DNA of 64,000 nucleotides from Procambarus clarkii (taxonomy: Eukaryota > Arthropoda > Malacostraca > Decapoda > Cambaridae): positions 25,111,166 through 25,175,165 of the forward strand of contig NC_091165.1 of assembly GCF_040958095.1 (NCBI RefSeq), read 5' to 3'. The notes beneath the pieces were generated by a model. That model was not told where the DNA came from, did no database searches, and was given only the letters and a program-made list of their open reading frames with translations. The position numbers were made by a program, and so were the translations under genes. This document shows, in pieces, positions 47,936-60,162 of this stretch; the first letter of the stretch is position 1, and each line of letters opens with the position of its first letter.

Positions 47936-48345
47936 TTAATTTGTTGAAAAAGAAAATTGTAAATATCACTGGTAAATCTAACCAAGCGAACGAATCTGTA
48001 AGACATTGAAGCCTCAAAGTAATGACTGTCGTGTTTATTATATCAAACTTTATCCAACACTCGTGTGAGGCTGCTGAGTTACTGGACATTCTCGCCCTCT
48101 GTTGGTTGGTCACTCACGCCAAATCGTATGATTTAGCTCAATACATCCCCCCCTTCTCCCCCTACCCCCCCACCTGGGCCAAAATGACCGGTTTAGTGAC
48201 ATTAAATTGTCACATGTATTTATTTATGTTGTGATTTAGGGCTGGAAACAAATACTGGAACCGGTTGGGTTCTTCCTCAGAACACAGTTAGTCAGGCGCT
48301 TTACTTCCAGGTCTCCAGTGACTGCTGGGTGTACTGCCACGAATG

Positions 48346-48937
<592 letters not shown>

Positions 48938-49014
<77 letters not shown>
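48938..49014. repeat. (TA)n microsatellite
   Basis: AT array at the 3' end of the plus-strand SINE type B copy. Confidence 0.97.
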
Positions 49015-49017
<3 letters not shown>

Positions 49018-49661
49018 AAGCTAATAATTATGAAATAAATTTCAAATAAAAATAAGAAACTTAAGAAAATGCAATTAAAGACGAGGAAAAAGTAAAAAAA
49101 AAAAAATGACATGAGAAAAAAGGATGAAAAGGATGAAAATAAAAAAATAGTTCAATGAGAAGTGAAAAACTTAGAAACGAGAAAAAGTAAGTAAAACAGG
49201 TTTTTGCGAAAATAAGAAAATCCCAAAAAGCAGAAATGGAAAGAAATTGCAAATCTCACGCGATAAAGCAAAAGAAAGAAAAAACAACCCACAAGACGAA
49301 GAAGAATTGCTTCCAGACACCAGCCAGGCGGCTCTTCTGGACTATCCACCTGAGTCATTTCCACTTGGCTCCCCCACAAGTGACGAGGAAGGCCTTAGAG
49401 ACCCACGGTCTTGAGACGCTCTTGTTTTTCTTGCCAGCTGGAGACAAAGAACCACACAATCAACAGTTCTTGAAGGAGTCTCGGGCGGGGAACTCTCCGA
49501 TCGCCAATGTTATTCCAAGAAAGCGTTGTGTGGAGGGACACACCTTGGGAGGAGGACCACTGGAGCGGCCGCTTCCTTGGCCACTAGACAGACAGTACTG
49601 TCGTCTTCCACTGGAAGGAACTTTGATCCCTCACCATTGCCGAGAGGCACTACAGCTGATG

Positions 49662-49664
<3 letters not shown>
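49015..49664. other. unrecognised stretch with weak coding character
   Basis: A-rich 49015-49240, then more GC-balanced sequence. One plus frame is open 49236-49793; another contains an acidic, protein-like piece (EELLPDTSQAALLDYPPESF near 49301). Neither has a recognised domain, start context or splice structure, so no gene is called. Confidence 0.3.

Positions 49665-49740
<76 letters not shown>
49665..49740. repeat. (TA)n microsatellite
   Basis: AT array of about 37 units. After it, 49741-50139 has a direct repeat of AGACGAATTCTGGCT (49752, 49946) and CTATCGGAAATAT words. Confidence 0.97.
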
Positions 49741-49741
<1 letters not shown>

Positions 49742-50139
49742 TTATTTTTTAGACGAATTCTGGCTCATTGCACATATTTGGAATTTTAAATAACGAATTT
49801 TTATACCGAAAATATGCAAATTAGTGAGCTCGGCGATTGGTCAGATTTTGACCAATTTGACCTGCAGTTTTTAAAATACCTATCGGAAATATATATATAA
49901 ATAAAATGCCTATCGGAAATATGATTCTTGAGCGTCATTTTTGAGACGAATTCTGGCTATTTGGTCGGCTGGCTGGACAGATATCCCGGTCATCCAGCTG
50001 GTCGATCAGCCATCCACATCCGGCCAGCCGACCATCCAGACAGGTGGGCTGCTGTTACCTGTGGCAGGCGGATGCAGGTGACGAGTCTCCCAATCCTGGG
50101 GTGTAAATCCAGGTGTAAACTCTGTGACGAGGAATTGGG

Positions 50140-50341
50140 TCATGATGCTGACCAGACCACACACTAGAAAGTGAAGGGACAACGACGTTTCGGTCCGTCC
50201 TGGACCATTCTCAAGTCGACTGGTCCAGGACGACTCGAATGACTCGATCAAGCCAAGTCATTCTCACAATCGACTTGAGAATGGTCCAGGACGGACCGAA
50301 ACGTCGTCGTCCCTTCACTTTCTAGTGTGTGGTCTGGTCAA
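50140..50341. mobile_element. head-to-head inverted pair of Penelope-type tails
   Basis: Left arm about 50140-50222 (minus) and right arm 50268-50341 (plus) are the same sequence as the 17587-17699 insert: TTGAGAATGGTCCAGGACGG, ACCGAAACGTCGTCGTCCC, CTTTCTAGTGTGTGGTCTGG. The arms are near-identical around a 45-bp spacer. No coding sequence; family inferred from motif layout. Confidence 0.65.
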
Positions 50342-51110
50342 CATATTTCAGCCACGTTATTGTGGCTCCTCGTCTACATATGGGTCTCACACACACTACA
50401 TTATTGAATGTCTAAGCATTAGTGCGCCCAGAACTGTCGGTATGAGGTACCTAGAACTTTATAATCGCTTTATTAACTCTCGTATTCTTGAGAATATCCT
50501 CATAATGCACCCAAAGTTTGCCGGTGCAGACTACTGATCACACGGCCTTGTATGACTAACCATCCTGCGAGATAGGGATTATTTTAGCATAACGTAGACA
50601 CAGTATGTACACAGTATACTCTTGACACAATATGTAACCCTTCATGTAGTTTAGGGTAGCTGCATACATCCAGATGTATCTAAATATGTTAACAAAATAT
50701 AGGCAGCTAGTTTATTGTGCACCCCATACTGTTAGAAGAAGCGCACAAGGCTTATAGAGGGTGTTAGTATCTTAATCAGAGCTCAGTTGGGATTTTTACA
50801 TATACAATTTCACCCAATCTGTACACCTTATGGCAGCTGGTAACAAACTTTTTGCACTGAAACGTCGATGAATTTGCAATATATAATTATTCATTGCAGG
50901 GAAGTTTTTTGTTAATACGTTAAATAACTGTTAATTTGCAGGAGAATGGAAGAGTTGCTGTTAATGCTATCTTAGTCAACCTCACTACACAGCTTACACG
51001 TTAATCATCCACGTGTCATTTATCTACTAGAAGCAAAATATTCCAGCAGCCTTAGTTTTGTACGCAGTTCATCATAAGCCTAATCCTATTAGTTATGCCT
51101 GAAACATGAT
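50342..51110 (+). mobile_element. decayed LINE C-terminal tail and 3' UTR
   Basis: VIVAP-R-HMGLTH-like start (CACGTTATTGTGGCTCCTCG), CACACTACATTATTGAATGT, CTTATTGTGCACC-like UTR. Parallel to the LINE tail at 1545-2200, with stops and frame changes. Confidence 0.55.
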
Positions 51111-51131
51111 CCACTAAACGATTTACATCCA

Positions 51132-51226
51132 GTTGTACATGCTGCTATGGCGGTGTGTCCACTCACAAGATGAGTGGCGCTGCCCAATAAACTCGCCCCT
51201 CGGGGCAAAATTTAAAAATTTAAATC
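51132..51226 (+). repeat. 95-bp dispersed repeat (copy of 14996)
   Basis: GTTGTACATGCTGCTATGGC to GGGGCAAAATTTAAAAATTT; nearly identical to the 14996 copy. 51227-51897 holds a tRNA-like GGTTCGAATCC near 51302 and a GAGGGTGCTC/GAGCACCCTC hairpin near 51526-51550, but no gene. Confidence 0.75.
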
Positions 51227-51896
51227 CAGGTTTGCAATTACTGCGTCATGAACAGGGGCGGAACAGTTCACGGTAGGTGCACAATCGTTCCTTCCTGTGC
51301 AAGGTTCGAATCCTCAGGTAATCCACCTTGCGAGGCGCGAGGGAGAGTCCTGAGGTCTGAGCAACACTCTAGTTTAGCTGTTACGTGTGACTTACAAGCA
51401 CACAACACACCAAGCAAGATAAGCGACATAAAACTTGTTTGACGAACGTTTCCAAATTAACAATGAACCTTGCCCCCCCTCCTCCACCATCACCCTCCCA
51501 CTCCGGCCCACAAGAGGGTGCTCAAGAGGGTGCTCACCCTGAGCACCCTCGGGGAGAGGATTAGTGTGCATGAGCCCTTTTATAGACTGGTAATATCCGC
51601 TCGCCTGGTCCTCCATGTCCACGCAGACGACACAATGGCAACTTCATTTCCTTCCTGACCGAGAAAATGACTTTATGATTGGATGCGACGTGCAAAATAC
51701 CCGGCACTTGAGGCTGAGCGGTCGCTTGCTCTCCCACTTTGCTCCCCGTTGCTTCCCGGAACAAGCGCCACAACGGCACTGCTTGGTCCTAAAGGTCCAA
51801 CTTGGTTTCAACCTTCGGTATAAATATATTTGACCTGCCGTGTGTACCAAAATATTCCACTACACAAAATTTATTCTAAACTGTTAGCAAAAGTTG

Positions 51897-52003
<107 letters not shown>

Positions 52004-52007
52004 ATTG

Positions 52008-52118
52008 ACGATCACGAAATACTGATCATTTGTATGCGGAAAATCCACAGAGAAATGGGAAAGGAAGATGAACGTTTCGGCCGATCAAAGCCGTTGTCAA
52101 CACCAGACTGCGGCAGTG
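52008..52118 (-). mobile_element. Penelope-type tail fragment (copy of 14447)
   Basis: On the minus strand: GTGTTGACAACGGCTTTGAT, CGGCCGAAACGTTCATCTTC, CTCTGTGGATTTTCCGCATA, then (TA)n. CGGC and GCCG pair immediately before GAAACG. Confidence 0.55.
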
Positions 52119-52351
52119 AAATCTAGTCTGGGAGACCGGCAGAGACACTGAAATGATGGAACATTATCTCTCAGCTCGGCACTGGGCAGAGGCGACGGTC
52201 CTCTTGATAAAGTCGTTAGCTTGGTCGGGCCTCGTGTGTACCATCCCCTGGATTTTATGCGATACACTCCGTGCAGTGTGTACTCATCAGCTTTTGTCTT
52301 GCAACAAATGTATTTGCATGAAGTGTGTACAGAAGCAGCGAGGGGGAAGAG

Positions 52352-52672
52352 AGCCATGCAACACGAGGTGCTGTTGATCGAGATGTGTGACTGTTGCTGT
52401 CATGAGGAGTGCCAGAAGGACATGTATCCTCTGTGGCAAGCTGTGCCACGGGCTTGTGGAGCAGTAGCGGCTTTCCTCCACCATGGGGGCCGTGTCACCG
52501 GGATGGCTTACTGGCTGATGGCCTACTTCGTAAGGCTGCTGGAAGGTTGCCTCACTCTCTGGCACACACTGCGTCGCTGGCACCTTAGACCACTCCTCAG
52601 CCACTGTGGTTATCTGAGAATAGTTTCTGCCCGAAACGCTGCGCGTACTAGTGGCTTTACAAGAATGTAATT
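52352..52672 (+). CDS. unrecognised ORF running into a LINE tail
   Basis: The frame open from 52221 contains a candidate start at about 52356 (MQHEVLLIEMCDCCCHEECQ), a Cys-rich N-part (CDCCCHEEC) and a Trp/Leu-rich middle (LMAYFVRLLEGCLTLWHTLR). Its last residues (SARNAARTSGFTRM) are coded by the LINE family 3 tail at 52622. Could be a chance frame, an exon, or retroelement-derived. No family recognised. Confidence 0.2.
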
Positions 52673-52742
52673 ACTATGCTATGTATCCTCACAATCCCAA
52701 TGTACCTTCTTGTATATAAATAAATAAATAAATAAATAAATA
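52622..52742 (+). mobile_element. LINE family 3, 3' end with (AAAT)n
   Basis: TTTCTGCCCGAAACGCTGCG, CGTACTAGTGGCTTTACAAG, then CTTCTTGTATATAAATAAAT ending in five AAAT units. A shorter variant of the 44914 and 55.8 kb tails. 52743-53129 includes a tRNA-like TATGGTTCGAAACTCC near 52869 only. Confidence 0.8.
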
Positions 52743-53129
52743 TTTGAGGCTGAAGTCTGTGATGTACATTATAATACGTTGACAAAGACGAAAAGAATAA
52801 GCAGAACCTATTTGAAGGGATGATATCTTTGTATAGAAGATGTGCTTCAGCCTCACATGCATGGGGTCTATGGTTCGAAACTCCTACAGCCCCGGGTGAA
52901 TGGAATGATATCTTTGCCTCATTGCACTAAAATATAGACACTCACAGATAAACTGATATAGTCTTGAGGTCGTGCAGGGAGCCTGAAGGACAGACATACG
53001 ATCCACAATAAACCTACAGTCTCGTATCGGGGCTTTACTCTCCAAATAACGAGTCCATATTCCCCTTTCATCCGCTTCAGAGGTTTTAATCTTAAGGCAT
53101 CATCTCCGATGTCAGTTATCACCCCCTTG

Positions 53130-53262
53130 AGCTCCAGGGACCCTTGAGCTCCAAGACACCCTTGAGCTCCAGGGAACCTTGAGCTCCAGGCACCCTTGAG
53201 CTCCAGGCACCCTTGAGCTCCAAGACACCCTTGAGCTCCAAGGACCCTTGAGCTCGCGCCAG
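53130..53262 (+). repeat. 16-17 bp minisatellite, about 8 copies
   Basis: Unit CACCCTTGAGCTCCAGG with minor changes. 53263-53702 shows nothing recognised. Confidence 0.9.
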
Positions 53263-53704
53263 GGTCAACCTTCAGAGACACCATTACTTACCCAGGAACC
53301 TTTCTTCCCAAACCTGCTTTCTTTCTGAAGTATCTGAAGGTGCCAAGATCTTTCCCCCATTCTTTTTATATTTGTTTCCTTCTTGTCTGAACGTTCGTCG
53401 CTCCTGCCTCAGGCACTACAGCTCATCGCTTCAACTAATTTCATCAGCGCATTGTTGTCGTGAGTGAATATAGACTTCAGATTTCCTCGCTGCAACGCGC
53501 CGCCGTCACTAACAAATTCAGAAAGTCTGCACAGAATAAATCTCCTCAGCTTGACAACCACCGCCTGGAGACTAAGCGACGAATGACTGAGTTTACATTT
53601 GACTAACTGTTTGTTACCTGTTTGAGCAGCTCGGCTCATAAATACTGTCTTGTGTGTTGGGATTTATGCCTAGGGGCCGGGTAGTAGCTACGCAGTTTAC
53701 AAGT

Positions 53705-53750
53705 TGTATATCGACTTGAGAATGGTCCAGGACGGATCGAAACGTCGTCG
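53705..53750 (+). mobile_element. Penelope-type tail fragment abutting a minisatellite
   Basis: TATCGACTTGAGAATGGTCC, AGGACGGATCGAAACGTCG; the 18-bp array begins directly after CGTCGTCG. Confidence 0.6.
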
Positions 53751-54366
53751 TCTCAGGGGAGTAATTGGTCTCAGGGGAGTAATTGGTCTCAGGGGAGTAA
53801 TTGGTCTCAGGGGAGTAATTGGTCTCAGGGGAGTAATTGGTCTCAGGGGAGTAATTGGTCTCAGGGCAGTAATTGGTCTCAGGGCAGTAATTAGTCTCAG
53901 GGCAGTAAATGGTCTCAGGGCAGTAATTGGTCTCAGGGCAGTAATTGGTCTCAGGGCAGTAATTGGTCTCAGTGCAGTAATTGGTCTCTGGGCAGTAATT
54001 GGTCTTAGGGCAGTAATTGGTCTCAGGGCAGTAATTGGTCTCAGGGCAGTAATTGGTCTCAGGGCAGTAATTGGTCTTAGGGCAGTAAATGGTCTCAGGG
54101 CAGTAATTGGTGTGAGGGCAGTAATTGGTGTGAGGGCAGTAATTGGTCTCAGGGCAGTAATTGGTCTGAGGGCAGTAATTGGTCTCAGGGCAGTAAATGG
54201 TCTGAGGGGTAGTAAATGGTCTTAGGGCAGTAAATGGTCTCAGGACAGTAATTGGTCTCAGGGCAGTAATTGGTCTGAGGGCAGTAATTGGTCTGAGGGG
54301 CAGTAATTGGTCTGAGGGCAGTAATTGGTCTGAGGGCAGTAATTGGTCTCAGGGCAGTAAAGGTGT
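53751..54366 (+). repeat. 18-bp minisatellite, about 34 copies
   Basis: Unit GGTCTCAGGGCAGTAATT. The first six copies read GGGGAG instead of GGGCAG; later copies carry GTAAATGG and TGTGAGG or TCTGAGG variants in clusters. Since 18 is divisible by 3, each frame gives a six-residue repeat (such as GLRAVI); no other coding evidence. Confidence 0.96.
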
Positions 54367-54485
54367 CTGAGGACAGCAAATGGCCTGAGCAAGTGGTAGT
54401 TTAGGAGCTGTAAAAGAACAAAGACGGTGCTTCTCGGAGTGTGGGACCCAGCACACAGCAGGTGAGAGATGGCCACAATTTGGGA

Positions 54486-54598
54486 TGAGTCAGGTGTACC
54501 GCAGTCAGGTGTACCGCAGTCAGGTGTACCACAGTCAGGTGTACCGCAGTCAGGTGTACCGCAGTCAGGTGTACCACAGTCAGGTGTACCGCAGGTAA
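54486..54598 (+). repeat. 15-bp minisatellite, 7-8 copies
   Basis: Unit CAGGTGTACCGCAGT with ACAGT variants. Confidence 0.95.
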
Positions 54599-54689
54599 AC
54601 AGCACTTGAGCTGCTAGCCAACAAGACGTCAAATATTATGTGATATCAGCCAGAGGACGGATTCAAATGGCATTATGCTAAAAGGAAAA

Positions 54690-54983
54690 GTGTGTGTGTG
54701 TGTGTGTGTACTCACCTATTTGTACTCACCTATTTGTGCTTGCGGGGGTTGAGCTTTGGCTCTTTGGTCCCACCTCTCAACTGTCAATCAACAGGTGTAC
54801 AGATTCCTGAGCCTACTGGGCTCTATCATATCTACATTTAAAACTGTGTATGGAGTCTGCCTCCACCACATCACTGCCTAATTCATTCCATCCGTTAACT
54901 ACTCTGACACTGAAAAAGTTCCTTCTAACGTCTCTGTGGCTCATGTGGGTACTCAGTTTCCACCTGTGTCCCCTTGTTCGCGC

Positions 54984-55031
<48 letters not shown>
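54690..55031 (-). mobile_element. LINE family 1 copy bounded by (CA)n on both sides
   Basis: Minus frame reads TRGHRWKLSTHMSHRDVRRN, FFSVRVVNGWNELGSDVVEA, FKCRYDRAQ stop near 54813; 3' UTR to 54710, then (GT)n 54691-54709. The 5' border at 54985 is (GT)n to 55031. 55032-55790 holds G/T-rich short repeats (55200-55290) and a TTAGTGTAAGTATTTG duplication, no gene. Confidence 0.9.
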
Positions 55032-55032
<1 letters not shown>

Positions 55033-55790
55033 AGTAGGAGGCCAGTATTGTGAGGCATAAAGCAGATAGTGTGTATGTGAACATACGGTGCCATGCTTGT
55101 GTATGTGTTTGAAGGTTATACACATACATAACATGTGATCATACGGGGGACCAGGTAACTAGAGTATACGCATATGGGATAGATAACGAGTTGGGTTATC
55201 TATCCCAACGGGGTATCTGGGTATGGGGGTGTGTGGAGGGGTATGTGGGGGTGTGTGGGAGGGTGGGGGGTGGACAGTTTGAGAATGGGGGTGTTTGACA
55301 GATTAATTGAACTTACAAGACTCTTCCAATTACACTAATAGTCAATTAGTGTAAGTATTTGATTGGGGCGCAAGTATTACAATTAGTGTAAGTATTTGGT
55401 AAGTCTGAGAACAGACTTAATTAGCTCTTAAATTACCACGTGATTAATAATAGCGGTACGGCTATTATTAACATTAATTAGCTGGGGGAGAATATAGTCT
55501 ACCTGAGACATTATTAAACACGACCTTAAAGTTATTGTGAGACTCCGCCTCCGTCCTGTGAGCCGCAGCCACCTTCCTCAAGAACTGACACTTACCAACC
55601 GTTCTCGCACTTTCGTACAGTCAATATTGACTTATTAAATAAGTGCATATGTGACATACTAATTTATTGTGAATATTTTAGTTTATCTTGAAAAGCTTCA
55701 TAGAAAACACCGACCTTACCTAACCTTCTTAGTATGTTAAGATAAGCATCTTATTGCTTCTTAATTACAATTATTACTTAACCTATTATA

Positions 55791-57485
55791 AAATAAATAA
55801 ATAAATATGTTTATTCAGGTAAGGTACATACATACAAGTGATGTTACATTAATGGATTGATATATAGATAGAGCTAGTACATACAATGCCTAAAGCCACT
55901 ATTACGCAATGCGTTTCGGGCAAGAAAAACATTAATAACTAGAACTTATTACTAATTGAGCATAAAGAATAAAAAATGTTGAAAACAAATACAAATAAAG
56001 ATAAAAAAAGGGGGAACATGACTGAAAAAGCAGCACAAATACAATAGGTTGACAAACAGTGTTGATTAAAAAAAAAAAATAATAATAATAAAATAAAATA
56101 ACAGACATGGGTTGACAATAAAGGAGTGAGGTGGGTTACAGGGAATTTATTAGGTAGTGTTTAGTTTTTATCTTAAACTGGTTGAGAGAGGTACAGTCTT
56201 TAACATGGTTGGGAAGGTCATTCCACATTCTGGGTCCCTTGATTTGTAGAGCATTTCTAGTTTGATTAAGTCGTACTCTAGGAATATCAAAACTGTATTT
56301 ATTCCTGGTGTGGTGCTCATGGGTTCTGTTACAACCTTCAATGAAGCTTTTGAGGTCAGGATTGGCATTACAGTTCAGTGTTTTATATATGTATAAGACA
56401 CAAGAGAGAATGTGCAGTGACTTAATATCTAACATATTCAGAGATTTGAGTAAGGGTACCGAGTGATGTCTGGGGCCAGAGTTGGTTGTCCTAATAACAG
56501 CTTTGTGTTGGGCAATGAGAGGACGTAAATGATTTTGGGTAGTAGAACCCCAAGCACAAATACCATAGTTGAGGTATGGATAGATGAGGGAGTAATAGAG
56601 AGTAACCAGGGCAGGGCGGGGTACATAATATCTGATCTTAGAAAGAATGCCAACAGTTTTTGAAACTTTTTTTGATATATTTAGAATGTGACCCTGGAAA
56701 TTCAGCTTGTGGTCGATGAGAACGCCAAGGAATTTGCCATCTAATTTGTTACAAATTTGGGTATTGTTTATTTTGAGATTTATCTGATTAGAAGATTTAT
56801 TGCCAAACAGAATATAAAACGTTTTGTCAATGTTAAGGGTGAGTTTGTTGGCAGTTAGCCAAAGATGGACTTTCTCTAGCTCAGTATTTACTGTGGCATT
56901 TAGAGCAAGGGGGTCAGGACTGGAGTAAAGGAAGGTTGTGTCGTCAGCAAATAGAATTGGTTTGAGGTGTTGGGAGGCATTTGGAAGGTCATTAATGTAG
57001 ATGAGAAAGAGGAGAGGGCCAAGTATGCTGCCCTGAGGAACACCAATGTTGATGGGTAGGGTGGGAGAAATTGTATTATTCACAGAAACATACTGGAGCC
57101 TGTCAGTAAGATAAGATTTGAGGTATTGCAGGGAGTGTCCTCTGACTCCATAATGATGTAATTTAAGAAGAAGGTTTTGATGGTTGACAGTGTCAAAAGC
57201 CTTACGCAGGTCCACAAATAACCCAACAGGAAACTCCTTTTTATCAAGAGCTGCGTGAATTAAGTTAATCATACTAATAAGTGCATCGTTAGTGCTTTTT
57301 TTGGGTCTGAAGCCATATTGACAAGAGCTAAGTATATTGTGTTTGGCTAGAAAAGAGTAAAGCTGCTTGTAGATTAGCTTTTCGAATATTTTTGACAAGT
57401 TAGGCAGGATTGATATAGGTCTATAGTTGTTAACATCAGTGAGATCACCACATTTGTAGACAGGGGAGATTATAGTAGACATACA
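55791..57485 (-). mobile_element. LINE family 3, 5'-truncated, long open RT frame
   Basis: Non-LTR retrotransposon. The minus-strand frame 57488..56136 (450 codons, no internal stop) is a reverse transcriptase of the CR1/Jockey-type group: NYRPISILPN near residue 21, motif A FVDLRKAFDT at 91-100, motif B GVPQGSILGPLL at 149-160, catalytic FADD at 180-183, then a KLTLNIDKT motif D and FLGVLIDHKL thumb motif. The C-terminal tail includes RVRLNQTRNALQIKGPRMWN. The endonuclease domain is absent (truncated near 57480; the first residues of the frame may be flank). 3' UTR carries CCCGAAACGC (in reverse) and ends in (AAAT)n at 55791-55806. The open frame argues for a recent insertion. Confidence 0.92.
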
Positions 57486-57488
57486 CAC

Positions 57489-57835
57489 ATTTCTTCCCCC
57501 ATACGATCAGTGTTCAAACTGAACACCTGCGATCATGACAATAAACACGTGTGTGGGGAAAATGTCGATGATCACCTTCACTTTCGGCTACCAGGAGCCG
57601 AAGATAAAGGCGATGGCAGCAGTCAAATCATTTGTCTTATTGTCAAATTAAGGAGCAGCCCCCCCATCTTCCCCGTCTTCCTCCCCCCTCCCCGTGTAAC
57701 AAAAGACTTCCACACACAAGACTCTCACAGCGCTGTAAAAACAATTCGTCTGACCCAAGAAACAAATTGCATAAGTTTGTTTAACAAGAATTGAGAGCAA
57801 ATTGCAACGAACAGCGTTAAGTCCTAATGCAAATG

Positions 57836-57838
<3 letters not shown>
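57489..57838. other. no gene seen
   Basis: Unassigned sequence between the LINE and the first Penelope-like pair; C-rich patch at 57658-57696. Confidence 0.5.

Positions 57839-57868
<30 letters not shown>
57839..57868. repeat. (TA)n at Penelope-like element end
   Basis: AT array immediately outside the left 3' end of the first pair. Confidence 0.95.
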
Positions 57869-57872
<4 letters not shown>

Positions 57873-59198
57873 ATTAAATATGACCGAAAAAGTAAGATTA
57901 ATAATTCTAACACGAATTTTCTCAATCTTTCGTACATTATGCTTCACAGTTGGAGGTAAATCAAAAATCACTTCTCCAAAATTCATTTTTATTTCTAGTC
58001 TGACGCGACACGGGCGCGTTTCGTAAAACTTATTACATTTTCAAAGACTTCACAAATACACAACTGATTAGAACTTGCGTTTCCCTGATTTTATATCTAC
58101 ATTTGAGTGAGGTGGGAAGGGTGATGTGGCATTACATTTGAGTGAGGTGGGAAGGATGATGTGGCATTAGAGAATATTAATAGGGTATTAAAAGTATCAA
58201 CACAAGACAGAACACGAAACAATGGATATTGAATAGAAGTGTTTGTAGAAAGCCTATTGGTCCATATTTCTTGATGCTTCTATATTGGAGCGGAGTCTTG
58301 AGGTGGGTAGAATATAGTTGTGCAATAATTGGCTGTTGATTGCTGGTGTTGACTTCTTGATGTGTAGTGCCTCGCAAACGTCAAGCCGCCTGCTATCGCT
58401 GTATCTATCGATGATTTCTGTGTTGTTTACTAGGATTTCTCTGGCGATGGTTTGGTTATGGGAAGAGATTATATGTTCCTTAATGGAGCCCTGTTGTTTA
58501 TGCATCGTTAAACGCCTAGAAAGAGATGTTGTTGTCTTGCCTATATACTGGGTTTTTTGGAGCTTACAGTCCCCAAGTGGGCATTTGAAGGCATAGACGA
58601 CGTTAGTCTCTTTTAAAGCGTTCTGTTTCGTGTCTGGAGAGTTTCTCATGAGTAGGCTGGCCGTTTTTCTGGTTTTATAGTAAATCGTCAGTTGTATCCT
58701 CTGATTTTTGTCTGTAGGGATAACGTTTCTATTAACAATATCTTTCAGGACCCTTTCCTCTGTTTTATGAGCTGTGGAAAAGAAGTTCCTGTAAAATAGT
58801 CTAATAGGGGGTATAGGTGTTGTGTTAGTTGTCTCTTCGGAGGTTGCATGGCTTTTCACTTTCCTTCTTATGATGTCTTCGATGAAACCATTGGAGAAGC
58901 CGTTATTGACTAGAACCTGCCTTACCCTACAGAGTTCTTCGTCGACTTGCTTCCATTCTGAGCTGTGGCTGAGAGCACGGTCGACGTATGCGTTAACAAC
59001 ACTCCTCTTGTACCTGTCAGGGCAGTCGCTGTTGGCATTTAGGCACATTCCTATGTTTGTTTCCTTTGTGTAGACTGCAGTGTGGAAACCTCCGCCCTTT
59101 TCCATGACTGTTACATCTAGAAAAGGCAGCTTCCCATCCTTTTCCGTCTCGTAAGTGAAACGCAGCACGGAACTCTGCTCAAATGCCTCCTTCAGTTC
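57869..59198 (-). mobile_element. Penelope-like element, 5'-truncated, minus copy of pair 1
   Basis: Carries the distal RT part (KLPFLDVTV-like, GGFHTAVYTKETNIG) followed by a GIY-YIG endonuclease domain (VVYAFKCPLGDC, TQYIGKTTTSLSRRLTMH, EHIISSH). This domain order defines Penelope-like retroelements. The non-coding tail carries the hammerhead-like motif at 57997-58049. The coding part present is open for about 304 codons; the element lacks most of the RT, so it is a fragment, probably young given its near-identity with the other arms. Junction with the opposite copy at about 59198. Confidence 0.9.
57997..58049 (-). ncRNA. hammerhead-ribozyme-like motif (pair 1, minus copy)
   Basis: Same 53-nt structure as at 59949-60001, in reverse orientation. 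Confidence 0.5.
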
Positions 59199-60162
59199 CT
59201 ATTTTACAGGAACTTCTTTTCCACAGCTCATAAAACAGAGGAAAGGGTCCTGAAAGATATTGTTAATAGAAACGTTATCCCTACAGACAAAAATCAGAGG
59301 ATACAACTGACGATTTACTATAAAACCAGAAAAACGGCCAGCCTACTCATGAGAAACTCTCCAGACACGAAACAGAACGCTTTAAAAGAGACTAACGTCG
59401 TCTATGCCTTCAAATGCCCACTTGGGGACTGTAAGCTCCAAAAAACCCAGTATATAGGCAAGACAACAACATCTCTTTCTAGGCGTTTAACGATGCATAA
59501 ACAACAGGGCTCCATTAAGGAACATATAATCTCTTCCCATAACCAAACCATCGCCAGAGAAATCCTAGTAAACAACACAGAAATCATCGATAGATACAGC
59601 GATAGCAGGCGGCTTGACGTTTGCGAGGCACTACACATCAAGAAGTCAACACCAGCAATCAACAGCCAATTATTGCACAACTATATTCTACCCACCTCAA
59701 GACTCCGCTCCAATATAGAAGCATCAAGAAATATGGACCAATAGGCTTTCTACAAACACTTCTATTCAATATCCATTGTTTCGTGTTCTGTCTTGTGTTG
59801 ATACTTTTAATACCCTATTAATATTCTCTAATGCCACATCATCCTTCCCACCTCACTCAAATGTAATGCCACATCACCCTTCCCACCTCACTCAAATGTA
59901 GATATAAAATCAGGGAAACGCAAGTTCTAATCAGTTGTGTATTTGTGAAGTCTTTGAAAATGTAATAAGTTTTACGAAACGCGCCCGTGTCGCGTCAGAC
60001 TAGAAATAAAAATGAATTTTGGAGAAGTGATTTTTGATTTACCTCCAACTGTGAAGCATAATGTACGAAAGATTGAGAAAATTCGTGTTAGAATTATTAA
60101 TCTTACTTTTTCGGTCATATTTAATAAAATATGTCTACAGGAAAGACTGCTACCAAAATATA

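Noticed and set aside
53704-54632. ORFs with GLRAVI-like and CGTPD-like repeats
   Set aside because: They translate the 18-bp and 15-bp arrays, whose lengths are multiples of 3; no other coding evidence.
58318-58596. Antisense ORFs (MCNNWLLIAGVDFLM...) found at all four Penelope-like arms
   Set aside because: Opposite strand of the GIY-YIG coding region; conserved only because the sense copies are near-identical.
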